Assembly (NCBI RefSeq): GCF_002836515.1
Contig: NZ_PJBC01000001.1
Span: 1-64,000, forward strand
Reading direction: 5' to 3'
Length of the DNA: 64,000 bases
From: Pseudomonas sp. Choline-02u-1
GTDB lineage: Bacteria; Pseudomonadota; Gammaproteobacteria; Pseudomonadales; Pseudomonadaceae
The notes beneath the pieces were generated by a model that worked only from the letters and a program-made list of their open reading frames with translations, made no database searches and was not told the DNA's origin. The translations under genes and the position numbers were made by a program. This document shows, one piece after another, positions 35,501-43,746 of the stretch (within the stretch, counting starts at the first letter, position 1; the number at the start of each line of letters is the position of its first letter).

Positions 35501-36166
35501 AATCCTGACGCCGAACAGCTCGACAGCGCCCTCGCCGAATTGCAAAACCAGTTCACCGTCAGCGAACAGCAGTGCGCCGAACTGCGCGCCGAACAAGTGG
35601 AGGACCAGCGCCGGCAGAACGCCAATCAGGCATTGGCGCAGCAAATCGCCGACGCCTACGCCGAGTACCAGCGCTGGGCGCGGCTCAGTGCCTTGATCGG
35701 CTCGGCCACCGGCGACACCTTCCGCAAGATCGCCCAGGCCTACAACCTCGACCTGCTGGTACATCACGCCAACGCGCAGCTGCGCCAACTGGTCAAACGC
35801 TATCGCCTCAAACGCGGCGGCAGCATGCTCGGCCTGCTGGTGATGGACACGGAAATGGGCGACGAACTGCGCTCGGTGCATTCGTTGTCGGGCGGTGAGA
35901 CGTTCCTGGTCTCGCTGGCGTTGGCGCTGGGTCTGGCGTCGATGGCGTCGAGCACGCTGAAAATCGAATCGCTGTTTATCGATGAAGGCTTTGGCAGCCT
36001 CGATCCGGAATCACTGCAGCTGGCTATGGACGCGCTCGATGGCTTGCAGGCGCAGGGGCGCAAGGTGGCGGTGATTTCCCATGTGCAGGAAATGCACGAA
36101 CGGATCCCGGTGCAGATTCAGGTGCGGCGCCAGGGCAATGGCTTGAGCACGCTGGAGGTGAAATGA
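32525..36166 (+). CDS. sbcC: Exonuclease SbcCD subunit C (Rad50-like ATPase)
   Basis: 1213 residues. The ABC-type head is split in two. The N-terminal half has Walker A in ITGPTGAGKSTLLDALCLAL. The C-terminal half has signature SLSGGETFLVSLALALGL and Walker B ESLFIDEGFGSLD. Between lie two very Gln/Glu/Leu-rich coiled coils joined by the zinc hook CPVCGSNEHP (about 605). Opens and tethers DNA for the SbcD nuclease. ATGA overlaps link it to sbcD and to the GST gene. Confidence 0.97.
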   Translation: MKILAIRLKNLASLAGPFEIDFTAEPLASAGLFAITGPTGAGKSTLLDALCLALFGAVPRLNNTGRDAKVPDADGEIATGDPRTLLRRGTGEGYAEVDFVGVDGRRYRARWEANRAREKAGGKLQASRQSLRDIDQDQLLASQKGEYKTQLEAALGLNFEQFTRAVLLAQSEFSAFLKADDNDRSELLEKLTDTALYTRLGRRAFDKTKEAREAHKLLQDQATGVTPLAPEARAELDERFNTAQQQMKAQQAQLKQLEQQHAWLKDLRLLQQAQQAASEQLQTAQQQWQALAGERVKLTRLEQLGPQRHQFARKAELDALLTPLAAQIAAHTQQHAALDERQTQLAHDLDAAKVALSAAQQWQSENAPLLRQAFEEQSTLARLIKDTASSAEARQAAEQAFKDGQNTIQAFQEKQTEVAERLQRIAAELEQRAHLAPLSDAWSAYRDRLQQLMLIGNRLNKGQSELASLEQNAAHSAEQLASHKQQLDVLFKEAGAEPDAVAEQIGLLGTLLQNNHKQLRAIEDLSRLWASRQDLDKRSAELQQRQLDAQQQRERLTQDGVKTKAELTVAEQTLNVTRELLERQRLARSASVEELRAQLQDAQPCPVCGSNEHPYHQPEALLQSLGRHDESEQANAQQVVDQLKEKLIELRGEVGGVIAQQKELLQQQEQLAAQQQALAPSLEAHPLAAQLFNQDADKRDAWLSRQTEQLNQSITQDEQRQSALLTLQQDAARLSQQLRQAEVAHQQAAQQLSHQQHELNSDRQRLEEELSAFGPLLPADTLEAMRLEPAATFMQLDRQIAERLAQLEQQKEELSEQQQRQQTLEKEQDRQQLRTQQLHSAEQQFTALTEQQQNCQEKLAQLLGEHSSAEHWQQQLEHAVEQARSAETSTAEELQSVRTQLVQIAAELKSQQERLQALQAEDQALADKIAEWRASHPELDDGGLEDLLRFDDAQVAELRQTLQHNEKAIEQAQVLLQERDQRLLDHQTRQDGNPDAEQLDSALAELQNQFTVSEQQCAELRAEQVEDQRRQNANQALAQQIADAYAEYQRWARLSALIGSATGDTFRKIAQAYNLDLLVHHANAQLRQLVKRYRLKRGGSMLGLLVMDTEMGDELRSVHSLSGGETFLVSLALALGLASMASSTLKIESLFIDEGFGSLDPESLQLAMDALDGLQAQGRKVAVISHVQEMHERIPVQIQVRRQGNGLSTLEVK

Positions 36167-36759
36167 ACACGCTGTATTCGTTCCGACGCTGCCCCTACGC
36201 GATGCGTGCGCGAATGGCGCTGCGTTATGCGGGCGTGCCGCTGGAGATTGTCGAGGTCAGCCTGAAGGACAAACCGGCAGATATGCTGGCGCTCTCGCCC
36301 AAGGGCACGGTGCCGGTGCTGAATGCCGATGGCGTGGTGATTGATGAAAGTCTGCAGATCATGCGCTGGGCGTTGGCGCAGAACGATCCGGATGACTGGT
36401 TGCTGGCAGGCAACTCATTCGCCGCACTGTGGATGGAGAAACTGATTGAAGGTAATGATCAGATTTTCAAATCGGCTTTGAATCGCTACAAGTACGCAGA
36501 GCGATACCCTGAGCAGCCGATGGAAGCTTATCGGGCTGAAGGTGCGTTGTTTCTGCAGAAACTGGATGAACTGCTTGCAAGTCGTGACTACTTGCTGGCC
36601 GATCATCCGAGCCTCGCCGACATCGCCCTGCTGCCCTTTGTGCGGCAGTTCGCTCACGTCGATCGCGAGTGGTTTGCGCAGACGCCTTATGTCCGCTTGC
36701 AGGTGTGGTTGGAGCGCTTGCTCGAATCCGAGCTGTTCACCTCAATCATGAAAAAATAA
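36163..36759 (+). CDS. Glutathione S-transferase family protein
   Basis: 198 residues. Thioredoxin-like N-terminal domain with YSFRRCPYAMRARMAL (Cys-Pro-Tyr-Ala active-site type) and the cis-Pro/Ser-binding GTVPVLNADGVVIDESLQIM. The all-helical C-terminal domain has the N-capping LLADHPSLADIALLPFVRQF. It belongs to the YfcG/GrxB-like or Cys-GST type rather than Tyr/Ser types. Overlaps sbcC by four bases, so it is co-translated with the repair genes; a functional link is not known. Confidence 0.9.
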   Translation: MNTLYSFRRCPYAMRARMALRYAGVPLEIVEVSLKDKPADMLALSPKGTVPVLNADGVVIDESLQIMRWALAQNDPDDWLLAGNSFAALWMEKLIEGNDQIFKSALNRYKYAERYPEQPMEAYRAEGALFLQKLDELLASRDYLLADHPSLADIALLPFVRQFAHVDREWFAQTPYVRLQVWLERLLESELFTSIMKK

Positions 36760-36774
36760 CCCTCTGTCCCTTTG

Positions 36775-36878
36775 ATCGTTCCCACGCTCCGCGTGGGAAT
36801 GCAGCCGGGGACGCTCTGCGTCCCATTGGAACGCGGAGCGTCCCTTGAGGCATTCCCACGCAGAGCGTGGTAACGATC
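36775..36878. repeat. Repeat of the CCCACGC-GCGTGGG class
   Basis: Two inverted copies: TCCCACGCTCCGCGTGGGA near the left and CATTCCCACGCAGAGCGTGG at the right, with GGACGCTCTGCGTCC and GGAACGCGGAGCGTCC between. This is a third intergenic palindromic class in the window; see also 55843-55873. Confidence 0.8.
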
Positions 36879-36882
36879 TTCG

Positions 36883-37140
36883 TCAGGCCAGGGCGTTACA
36901 CATGCCCAGTGCCATGCAATCCACCTCAAACGGCCCCAAAAAATCCACCGCGACCTTGACGGGTGGATTACCCGCCATCAGCCCCAGCGTGTTGGCGCGT
37001 TCAATGTTGTGCGCGATGTTGTGGTTGGCCTCTATGGCCCGGGCCAAACCGCCCACCGAGCCCTGGCCAAACCCCAAGAGTGAGGCGCCGTTGGTCATCA
37101 GCGCGAGGCTGGCGATGACCCAGAGTCTGTAGCCTTTCAT
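36883..37140 (-). CDS. Small exported or membrane protein, unknown
   Basis: 85 residues with a hydrophobic N-terminus (LWVIASLALMTNGASLLGFG) and a C-terminal motif FEVDCMALGMCNALA. It starts on the stop of the upstream gene (ATGA), so the two are one unit. I do not recognise the family. Confidence 0.55.
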   Translation of the reverse strand: MKGYRLWVIASLALMTNGASLLGFGQGSVGGLARAIEANHNIAHNIERANTLGLMAGNPPVKVAVDFLGPFEVDCMALGMCNALA

Positions 37141-37349
37141 GCGCCGCCGACTCCTGCCAGTTCAGACCTGTCGACCATCGCGCTTTGCGAGCGCAGTTCG
37201 AACTGGATGCCAGGGTGGGCAACGTCGATCGGGGCGTCGAAGCTGTGTTCCATCTGCGCGCCGATGCTGACGAACAGCACCACGGCCAGGTACAGACCGA
37301 TGGCCAGGTAGGCGCCGCGTTTGGCGGAAGTGAGGATTGCGCTGGCCAT
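37137..37349 (-). CDS. Small single-pass membrane protein, unknown
   Basis: 70 residues: MASAILTSAKRGAYLAIGLY leads into a membrane helix (LAIGLYLAVVLFVSIGAQM), then a short acidic periplasmic tail. The start at 37349 is supported by GGAG seven bases upstream; the longer frame from 37367 lacks one. Coupled to the 85-residue protein downstream. Confidence 0.6.
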   Translation of the reverse strand: MASAILTSAKRGAYLAIGLYLAVVLFVSIGAQMEHSFDAPIDVAHPGIQFELRSQSAMVDRSELAGVGGA

Positions 37350-37508
37350 GGTGTTCTCCGTGGGCAAAGGTTTCGATGGCCACAGAATCAGTCAAAAAAG
37401 CCGGGGCAACCACTCAGGGTTTGCAATGGTGGATATCAGCTTCGTTGATTATTTACCGGCTCTATTCCTTCGCTTGAAGAAACCTATAACCGAATGCCAC
37501 GCACACGC

Positions 37509-37592
37509 GTAGGAGCTGCCGAAGGCTGCGATCTCTTGATTTTGCTTTTGAAAAACAAGATCAAGAGATCGCAGCCTTCGGCAGCTCCTACA
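37509..37592. repeat. REP inverted pair (GATCGCAGCC class)
   Basis: GTAGGAGCTGCCGAAGGCTG at the left and its perfect reverse complement at the right around an AT-rich loop. It lies downstream of the small secreted protein gene. Confidence 0.88.
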
Positions 37593-37606
37593 AGGAGACG
37601 AGCATT

Positions 37607-37786
37607 TCAAGCTTGGGTTTTGTGATCCAGCGCGGCGTAGAAGTTGGCGCTTTGTTGCAGGTATTTCTGGGTGTAGCTCTGGGTGTGGGATTTTTTGCTG
37701 GCGATTTCGACGTTGGCGCCGGCTGGCAATACCACGGTGGCAGAAATGGCGGAAGCGGCGATGACTGAGAAGAGATTGAAGTTCAT
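37607..37786 (-). CDS. Small secreted protein, unknown
   Basis: 59 residues: signal peptide MNFNLFSVIAASAISATVVL, cleavage near PAGA-NVE, then a short polar peptide rich in Ser, Gln, Tyr and Lys (SKKSHTQSYTQKYLQQSANF). The ATG at 37786 is preceded by GAGGG; a longer frame begins at 37840 without support. Function unknown. Confidence 0.6.
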   Translation of the reverse strand: MNFNLFSVIAASAISATVVLPAGANVEIASKKSHTQSYTQKYLQQSANFYAALDHKTQA

Positions 37787-37942
37787 GGCGGTAACCCTCG
37801 TGTTCGTTTGCTTGGTTTGCCCGGTCGGGCTGTGAAACAAACGTACCGCTCGAGGGTTACTCGCTTGAAATCTTTTGTAGCATTAGCCGATATCAGTGCA
37901 ATTAATACACCGATGCAGGCCCCATGAACCGGGGCCTGCGGC

Positions 37943-39118
37943 TTATTGTCGCACTAGAAACTTCAAGTCGCTTGGCGCGTCGATCGGCAGTTTTTGCACG
38001 GTTTTGCCCAGCAGACCGGTCTTGGCATCGCGCTCGACGACGACAATCTGGTTGCTCTTCTGGTTAGCGATCAAGACGAATTTACCGCTCGGATCGAGGG
38101 CAAACTCGCGCGGGTGATCACCCTCGACCGAGCGCTTTTGCAGCTCTTTGAGCTGACCGGTCGCCGGATCAATGCCGAACACTACGAGCTGATTGGCCGT
38201 GCCGCGATTACTCACGTACAGAAACTTGCCGTCAGCCGAGGCATGCAGCGCCGCGCCGGCCTTGTCGGAGGTTGGCTGGCCCGCTGCCAGATCGACCAGT
38301 TGCGTCTGGGTCAGCACGCCGTCATTGTAGTCGAACACCGCGACCTGTGCGCTCATTTCCATGGTCAGCCAGGCATGTTTGCCGTCAGCGCTGAACAGTA
38401 GATGACGTGGGCCACTGCCGGCTGGCATAGACACGGAGGCGGTTTTGGCCGGGGTCAACGGCAAGTGGGGGTTGGCCTTCGGGTCGTATTGGTAAATGAA
38501 AACCTTGTCCGCGCCCAGGTCATTGGAGAACACATAGCGCCCGTCCGGCGACGACACCGTCGAGTGCACGTGATTCGAGGCCTGACGCTCAGCGTTGACC
38601 CGACTGGCCGGATGCCCGCTCATCTGCACTACCGGTTTCAGCTGGCCGTCGGCATCGACCGGCAATACCGCCAGGGTGCCGCCTGGATCTTCCATTACCG
38701 AGTAGTTACTGACGAACAGGTGTTTGGCATCAGCGCTGAGGCTGGAATGGGTAGGCTCGTTGCCCAGGCTCTGCACTTGGTTGATCAGGCTCAGGGCATG
38801 GGTTTTCGGGTCGATAGCGTAGCTGCTGACACGGCCGACCGGATCAGTCTGGCCCGGGCCGTTTTCGTTGACCACGAACAGGCGTTTCTGATCTTTCGAA
38901 AGGGTCAGCCACGACGGGTTTTCAGTCTTGACCACCTGCAGCGGCTTGGCGTCGATCTGGCCGGTGGCGCTGTCGAACTGCATGCGGTAGATGCCCTGGC
39001 TGGAACCGGCAGTGTAGGAGCCGACCAGCAACTGGAGGGTTTCGGCAGAGGCGCTGGAAAGCCCCATCGCACCGACGCTGCCGGCCATCAGCAATGGCCA
39101 GAAGTTACGCATTTTCAT
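37943..39118 (-). CDS. Lactonase family protein (6-phosphogluconolactonase-type beta-propeller), exported
   Basis: 391 residues. Signal peptide MKMRNFWPLLMAGSVGAMGL..SASA-ET, then a seven-bladed propeller of the YbhE/Pgl-like lactonase family: LLVGSYTAGSSQGIYRM, NPSWLTLSKDQKRLFVVNE, HSSLSADAKHLFVSNY, PDGRYVFSNDLGADKVFIYQ, SGPRHLLFSADGKHAWLTM, SADGKFLYVSNRGTANQLVV, HPREFALDPSGKFVLIANQK. The signal peptide places it in the periplasm, where it could open aldonolactones made by periplasmic sugar oxidation. That would feed the nearby arabonate genes (inference). GAGGAAG precedes the start. It overlaps the upstream small gene by 14 bases. Confidence 0.87.
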   Translation of the reverse strand: MKMRNFWPLLMAGSVGAMGLSSASAETLQLLVGSYTAGSSQGIYRMQFDSATGQIDAKPLQVVKTENPSWLTLSKDQKRLFVVNENGPGQTDPVGRVSSYAIDPKTHALSLINQVQSLGNEPTHSSLSADAKHLFVSNYSVMEDPGGTLAVLPVDADGQLKPVVQMSGHPASRVNAERQASNHVHSTVSSPDGRYVFSNDLGADKVFIYQYDPKANPHLPLTPAKTASVSMPAGSGPRHLLFSADGKHAWLTMEMSAQVAVFDYNDGVLTQTQLVDLAAGQPTSDKAGAALHASADGKFLYVSNRGTANQLVVFGIDPATGQLKELQKRSVEGDHPREFALDPSGKFVLIANQKSNQIVVVERDAKTGLLGKTVQKLPIDAPSDLKFLVRQ

Positions 39119-39416
39119 CAGTTTCTTCCTCATCGTCGCTGCTGCTGACCACATCGCCGAGACACACCAGACGATGCTCGCCCGTGGTCTTGGTGTCGCT
39201 GGCGTAACCGACGACCAGCCAGCTCTGCAGCGTCTCATCGAACGTCGCTGCCGCGACCTGCGCCGGGGTGAATTCCCAGTGCTTGGCTTCACGGCCATCA
39301 ATGCATTCGATGTGCAGGTTATCGTCCTCGTCGAGGGCGAATTCGAAGGCGTGCAGGCCGTCGATTTCGACCATACCGCAGTGTTCGAGGGCGTTGAGAA
39401 GGGTTTGGGCAGTCAT
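39105..39416 (-). CDS. Small acidic protein, unknown function
   Basis: 103 residues: MTAQTLLNALEHCGMVEIDG, then strand-rich sequence (FEFALDEDDNLHIECIDGRE, KHWEFTPAQVAAATFDETLQ, SWLVVGYAS) and a poly-acidic C-terminus (SSDDEEETDENA). Common in Pseudomonas as a hypothetical protein. Start at 39416 chosen; the longer frame from 39608 runs through a REP element. Same unit as the lactonase. Confidence 0.7.
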   Translation of the reverse strand: MTAQTLLNALEHCGMVEIDGLHAFEFALDEDDNLHIECIDGREAKHWEFTPAQVAAATFDETLQSWLVVGYASDTKTTGEHRLVCLGDVVSSSDDEEETDENA

Positions 39417-39475
39417 GGCAAACAGTCTTTCTTTGGGGGGAAAGGGCCAATGATAGCTCATGGCGCCCTGCCCCT

Positions 39476-39563
39476 TGTGTAGGAGCTGCCGAAGGCTGCG
39501 ATCTTTTGATTTTGCTTTTAACAACAAGATCAAAAGATCGCAGCCTTCGGCAGCTCCTACACA
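39476..39563. repeat. REP inverted pair (GATCGCAGCC class)
   Basis: TGTGTAGGAGCTGCCGAAGG at the left with a perfect reverse complement at the right. It sits between the small acidic gene and the end of the KGSA dehydrogenase gene. Confidence 0.88.
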
Positions 39564-39579
39564 GGGATTGCGGTGCTGG

Positions 39580-41160
39580 CTAGATCGCCTCACGCGATGG
39601 CTTGCCATCCACCAAACGCTGAATCCGCAGCGGGTTGGCGTTTTTCAGCGGTTCGGGCAGCAAGCTGTCCGGGTAGTTCTGGAAGCACACCGGGCGCAGG
39701 AAGCGATCGATCGCCAGCGTGCCCACCGACGTGCCACGGGCATCGGATGTCGCCGGGTATGGCCCGCCGTGCACCATCGAATCGCACACTTCGACACCGG
39801 TCGGATAACCGTTGAGCAGAATACGCCCGACCTTCTGTTCCAGCAGCGGCGTCAGTTCGGCGAACTGCTCGAAGTCAGCCGGCTCACCGATGATCGTCGC
39901 GGTCAATTGACCGTGCAGGCCGTGCAGCGCTGCGCTCAGTTGTGCCTGATCGGCCACTTCGACGATCACTGTGGTCGGGCCGAACACTTCTTCCTGCAGC
40001 ACTTCGTCACCGTTGATCAACAGGCTGACATCGGCCCTGAACAACTGCGGCTGCGCCTGATTGCCCTGCTGCGGATTACCGGCCAGATGCTGGATGCCGC
40101 TGTGCGCCAGAAGTTTTTCCAGGCCTTTGCCATAGCTGCCGAGGGTGCCGGCGTTGAGCATGGTTTGCGCCGGTTGATCACCGATTGCAGCAGCAACTTG
40201 TTGGACAAACGCGCTGAACTGCGGCGAGCGGATACCGATCACCAGACCCGGGTTGGTGCAGAATTGACCGCAACCCTGCACCACCGAGGCGGTGAGATCG
40301 CGCGCGACGGTTTCCGAACGCGTGGCGAGTGCCTGCGGCAGAACAATCACCGGGTTGATGCTCGACATCTCGGCGAACACCGGGATCGGTTGCGGACGTG
40401 CGGCAGCCATGTCGCACAGCGCGCGACCGCCCTTCAGCGAGCCGGTGAAACCAACCGCCTGAATTGCCGGATGCTTGACCAGCCATTCACCGACGCCGCC
40501 CCCGTAGATCATGTTGAACACGCCGGCGGGCATGGCGGTTTTTTCCGCCGCACGAATGATCGCGTCGGCGACCAGCTCAGCGGTGGCCATATGGCCGCTG
40601 TGGGCCTTGAACACTACCGGGCAACCGGCGGCCAGCGCTGCTGCGGTATCGCCACCGGCAGTGGAGAACGCCAGCGGGAAGTTGCTCGCGCCAAACACCG
40701 CGACCGGGCCGAGGCCGATGCGGTACTGACGCAGATCGGGCCGTGGCAATGGCTGGCGATCCGGCAATGCCAGATCGATGCGCGCGCCGTAGAAATCACC
40801 GCGACGCAGGACTTTGGCGAACAGGCGCATCTGGCCGCTGGTGCGTCCGCGCTCGCCCTGAATGCGACCGGCCGGCAGTGCGGTTTCGCGGCAGACTACG
40901 GCGACGAAATCGTCGCCAAGCGCATCAAGCTCATCCGCGACCGCGTCGAGAAATTGCGCGCGGCGTTCGGCGCTGAGGCTGCGATACGTTGGGTAAGCCG
41001 CAGCGGCGGCTTTGGCGGCGGCGTCGACTTCTTCGGCCGTGGCCTGCATGAAATCGTGCGGCAGCGCCTCGCCGCTACTGGCGTCGACTGAGTGCAATTT
41101 GACGGTGCCGGCGGCGCTGCGCTGACCGCCGATGTAGTTGTGACCGAGAATCTGAGTCAT
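39580..41160 (-). CDS. 2,5-dioxovalerate (alpha-ketoglutarate semialdehyde) dehydrogenase
   Basis: 526 residues, the size of NADP-type KGSA dehydrogenases. N-terminus LGHNYIGGQRSAAG; fold motifs FGASNFPLAFSTAGGDTAAA and CPVVFKAHSGH; catalytic Glu in PVFAEMSSINPVIVLPQAL and catalytic Cys in VVQGCGQFCTNPGLV. Converts 2-oxoglutarate semialdehyde to 2-oxoglutarate, the last step of non-phosphorylative pentose-acid (or glucarate/hydroxyproline) catabolism. It is 9 bases downstream of the AraD1-like gene, in one operon with it. Confidence 0.9.
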   Translation of the reverse strand: MTQILGHNYIGGQRSAAGTVKLHSVDASSGEALPHDFMQATAEEVDAAAKAAAAAYPTYRSLSAERRAQFLDAVADELDALGDDFVAVVCRETALPAGRIQGERGRTSGQMRLFAKVLRRGDFYGARIDLALPDRQPLPRPDLRQYRIGLGPVAVFGASNFPLAFSTAGGDTAAALAAGCPVVFKAHSGHMATAELVADAIIRAAEKTAMPAGVFNMIYGGGVGEWLVKHPAIQAVGFTGSLKGGRALCDMAAARPQPIPVFAEMSSINPVIVLPQALATRSETVARDLTASVVQGCGQFCTNPGLVIGIRSPQFSAFVQQVAAAIGDQPAQTMLNAGTLGSYGKGLEKLLAHSGIQHLAGNPQQGNQAQPQLFRADVSLLINGDEVLQEEVFGPTTVIVEVADQAQLSAALHGLHGQLTATIIGEPADFEQFAELTPLLEQKVGRILLNGYPTGVEVCDSMVHGGPYPATSDARGTSVGTLAIDRFLRPVCFQNYPDSLLPEPLKNANPLRIQRLVDGKPSREAI

Positions 41161-41169
41161 GGGATCTCC

Positions 41170-42162
41170 TTAAAGGGTGCCAATGCTGTCCGGTTCAAAA
41201 GCCGCTTTGACCGGTGCGATGCCGTTGACCAGCGGAGCGCCGAAGTCGGCTTGGCTGATCTCGAACGTGTCGCCCGGCTGGGTGCGGATGCCGTCGGCAA
41301 ACGACAGGGTCGCGGTGCCGAAAAAATGGATGTGCACGTCGCCCGGACGCAGGAACTGACTGTATTTGAAGTGGTGGTATTCGAGGTTCGCCAGGCTGTG
41401 GCACATGTTGGCCTCGCCGCTGAGAAACTCGTTCTGCCAGAGCACTTCGCCGTCACGCAGGATTCGGCTGGTGCCGGCAAGGTGTTGAGGCAATTCACCG
41501 GTGCGAAGTTCCGGACCATAACTGCAACTGCGCAATTTGGAGTGCGCCAGGTACAGGTAATTCTTGCGCTCCATGACGTGGTCGGAGAACTCGTTGCCCA
41601 CCGCGAAACCGAGGCGATAGGGCTTGCCGTCGTTGCCAATGACGTACAGGCCGGCCATCTCCGGCTCTTCGCCGGCGTCTTCGGCAAACGGCGGCAGCGG
41701 GAACGGCTGCCCCGGACGCACGACGATGCTACCGTCGCCCTTGTAGAACCACTCCGGTTGCACACCGGCCTGCCCCGCCGCCGGTTTGCCGCCCTCCACG
41801 CCCCATTTGAAAATGCGCATGGTGTCGGTCATTGCCGCTTCATCGCCGGCCTGCTGGTGCATCTTGTCGCGGGCCGAAGCGCTGCCCAGGTGAGTCAGGC
41901 CGGTACCGCTGACCAGCATGTGCGCCGGGTCCGGGTGATCGAGTGGCGGCAGGATGCGCAGGTCTTTGAGCAATTGTGCGTAGTCGTGATCGGCGCCGAG
42001 CCCGAGGCGCTGCACTTGCTGCTCAAGCGAGCCGCCGGCTTCGATTGCGGCCAGGGCCAGATCGCGGACACTGCGGGCGTCCTGCACTTCGCGAACCTGA
42101 CCGTTGTCGACCATGCCGACACGGCGCTCGCCGTTGGGTAATTCAAATTGCACCAGATGCAT
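41170..42162 (-). CDS. AraD1/GguC-family 2-keto-3-deoxy-acid dehydratase (FAH fold)
   Basis: 330 residues of the fumarylacetoacetate hydrolase superfamily, AraD1 branch: LVQFELPNGERRVGMVDNGQ, MLVSGTGLTHLGSASARDKM, RIFKWGVEGGKPAAGQAGVQ, PEMAGLYVIGNDGKPYRLGF, VGNEFSDHVMERKNYLYLAH. Predicted to dehydrate 2-keto-3-deoxy-pentonate to 2-oxoglutarate semialdehyde, the step before the dehydrogenase encoded next to it. Exact substrate (arabonate or xylonate derived) cannot be told from sequence. AGGAGAGG precedes the start. Confidence 0.85.
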   Translation of the reverse strand: MHLVQFELPNGERRVGMVDNGQVREVQDARSVRDLALAAIEAGGSLEQQVQRLGLGADHDYAQLLKDLRILPPLDHPDPAHMLVSGTGLTHLGSASARDKMHQQAGDEAAMTDTMRIFKWGVEGGKPAAGQAGVQPEWFYKGDGSIVVRPGQPFPLPPFAEDAGEEPEMAGLYVIGNDGKPYRLGFAVGNEFSDHVMERKNYLYLAHSKLRSCSYGPELRTGELPQHLAGTSRILRDGEVLWQNEFLSGEANMCHSLANLEYHHFKYSQFLRPGDVHIHFFGTATLSFADGIRTQPGDTFEISQADFGAPLVNGIAPVKAAFEPDSIGTL

Positions 42163-42231
42163 ATGTCCTCTCCTTTAAGCACAAACTTGAAAATGACGCG
42201 GGCCCACATAGGTTTTGTGGAGTCCTGCAGT

Positions 42232-43554
42232 TCAGGTGCGGGTCGCGCCACGGGCACTCGCGGCGAACTGGTCGACGGGCAACACGTGTTTGCGTTCCAG
42301 CACGCGGTAGACGATGCCGGTCAGAATCAGCCCGAAGACCATCACGCCCGAAAGGAAGTACAGCCCCGAAGCCAGATTGCCGGTGTACTCCTTCAACGCG
42401 CCAATCACGAACGGGCCGATGTAACCGCCCAGGTTGCCGACCGAGTTGATCAAGGCAATCCCCGCCGCCGCACTGGCACCGGCAAAGAAGCGCCCGGGCA
42501 AAGTCCAGAACACCGCCGTGCACGAAAACAACGCGAACGCCACCAGACACAGCGCCGCCAGTTGCGCTACCGGCAAGGACAGCCAGGCACTGAGGAACAA
42601 GCCGATTGCGCCGAGCACATAAAGGACGGCGAGATGGCCGTAGCGATCATTCAAGCGGTCGGAACTGCGCGGAATGATCAGCAGGCCGATGATGCCGAAA
42701 ATGTATGGCACCGAAGAAACGAACCCGGTCACCAGGTCGCTGCCACCGAACTGTTTGATCAGCGTCGGCAGCCACAGGCCGAGGCCGTAAATGCTCAGGG
42801 TCACTGGCAGATAGAACAGCGCCAGCAGCAACACGCGCTTGTCCTTCAGAGCGTGCAACGGATTGCCGTGACGGGTCTGGCCGTACTCCTGCAGATCCTT
42901 TTTCAGCTCGCCGGTCAGCCAGTCCTTTTCCGTCTGATCCATCCACTTCACCTGCTGCGGGCCGTCTGGCAGCCAGCGCAGCACCGGCCAGGTCAGCAGG
43001 ATCGCCGGGGTGCCGATGACAATAAACAGCCACTGCCAGCCGTGCAGGCCAAGGATGCCGTCCATGCCGAGCAAACCGCCGGACACGGGTCCGGTGATCA
43101 TCATCGCGATCGGTTGCGACAGGATGAACAGACCGAGGATCTTGCCGCGATGGCGCACCGGGAACCATTGGGTGATGTAGTACAGCACGCCTGGGAAGAA
43201 GCCCGCTTCGGCCGCGCCGAGCAGAAAGCGCATCACATAGAAGCTGTGCGGCCCTTGCACAAAGGCCATGCCGATGGTGATTGCGCCCCAAGTGATCATG
43301 ATCCGCGCGAACCAGCGCCGCGCGCCGAAGCGTTCGAGCATCAGGTTGCTGGGAATTTCGAGCAGGAAGTAACCAATGAAGAACAGCCCGGCACCCAGGC
43401 CATAGGCCGCGTCGCCAATGCCGATGTCGGCGCCCATGTGCAGCTTGGCGAAGCCAACGGCGGAGCGATCCACATAGGCGATCAGGTACAGCAGGATCAG
43501 GAAGGGAATCAGTTTCAGTGTGATGCGCCGGATAAGCCGCAATTCCTGGCTCAT
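42232..43554 (-). CDS. MFS transporter, sugar-acid (ACS) family
   Basis: 440 residues, twelve membrane segments. Typical anion:cation symporter signatures: LFLIAYVDRSAVGFAKLHMG-like TM1 (LYLIAYVDRSAVGFAKL), GLGAGLFFIGYFLLEIPSNL, RIMITWGAITIGMAFVQGPH, RFLLGAAEAGFFPGVLYYIT and a central charged loop with DQTEKDWLTGELKKD. Relatives import aldonates, aldarates, tartrate or 4-hydroxyphenylacetate. With the flanking enzymes it is probably the pentonate importer. First gene of the 43554-39580 operon; the divergent gap to the dehydratase holds a FadR-type operator. Confidence 0.9.
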   Translation of the reverse strand: MSQELRLIRRITLKLIPFLILLYLIAYVDRSAVGFAKLHMGADIGIGDAAYGLGAGLFFIGYFLLEIPSNLMLERFGARRWFARIMITWGAITIGMAFVQGPHSFYVMRFLLGAAEAGFFPGVLYYITQWFPVRHRGKILGLFILSQPIAMMITGPVSGGLLGMDGILGLHGWQWLFIVIGTPAILLTWPVLRWLPDGPQQVKWMDQTEKDWLTGELKKDLQEYGQTRHGNPLHALKDKRVLLLALFYLPVTLSIYGLGLWLPTLIKQFGGSDLVTGFVSSVPYIFGIIGLLIIPRSSDRLNDRYGHLAVLYVLGAIGLFLSAWLSLPVAQLAALCLVAFALFSCTAVFWTLPGRFFAGASAAAGIALINSVGNLGGYIGPFVIGALKEYTGNLASGLYFLSGVMVFGLILTGIVYRVLERKHVLPVDQFAASARGATRT

Positions 43555-43646
43555 GAGATCGGTCTCCGATTGTTGTTTTTATAGAACCTCGGGGGACGCC
43601 TCTCGCTAAAACAGCCAGGGCCATCCCTCCGTCGAAAACGACTATA

Positions 43647-43657
43647 TAGTAATACTA
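43647..43657. promoter_or_regulatory. Predicted FadR-type operator TAGTAATACTA
   Basis: Perfect 11-base palindrome with central A, fitting the FadR-subfamily consensus TNGT-N3-ACNA exactly. It lies in the divergent gap between the MFS operon and the dehydratase gene. The regulator is probably the FadR-type protein at 45706-46425. Confidence 0.65.
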
Positions 43658-43746
43658 ATTACCCAACAACACTTCCAAAGCGCGGATTTTGAGCTTAGAT
43701 TAAGCGTCAGCTCGCAAACAATAGTCTTACAATAAGAGAAACGATC

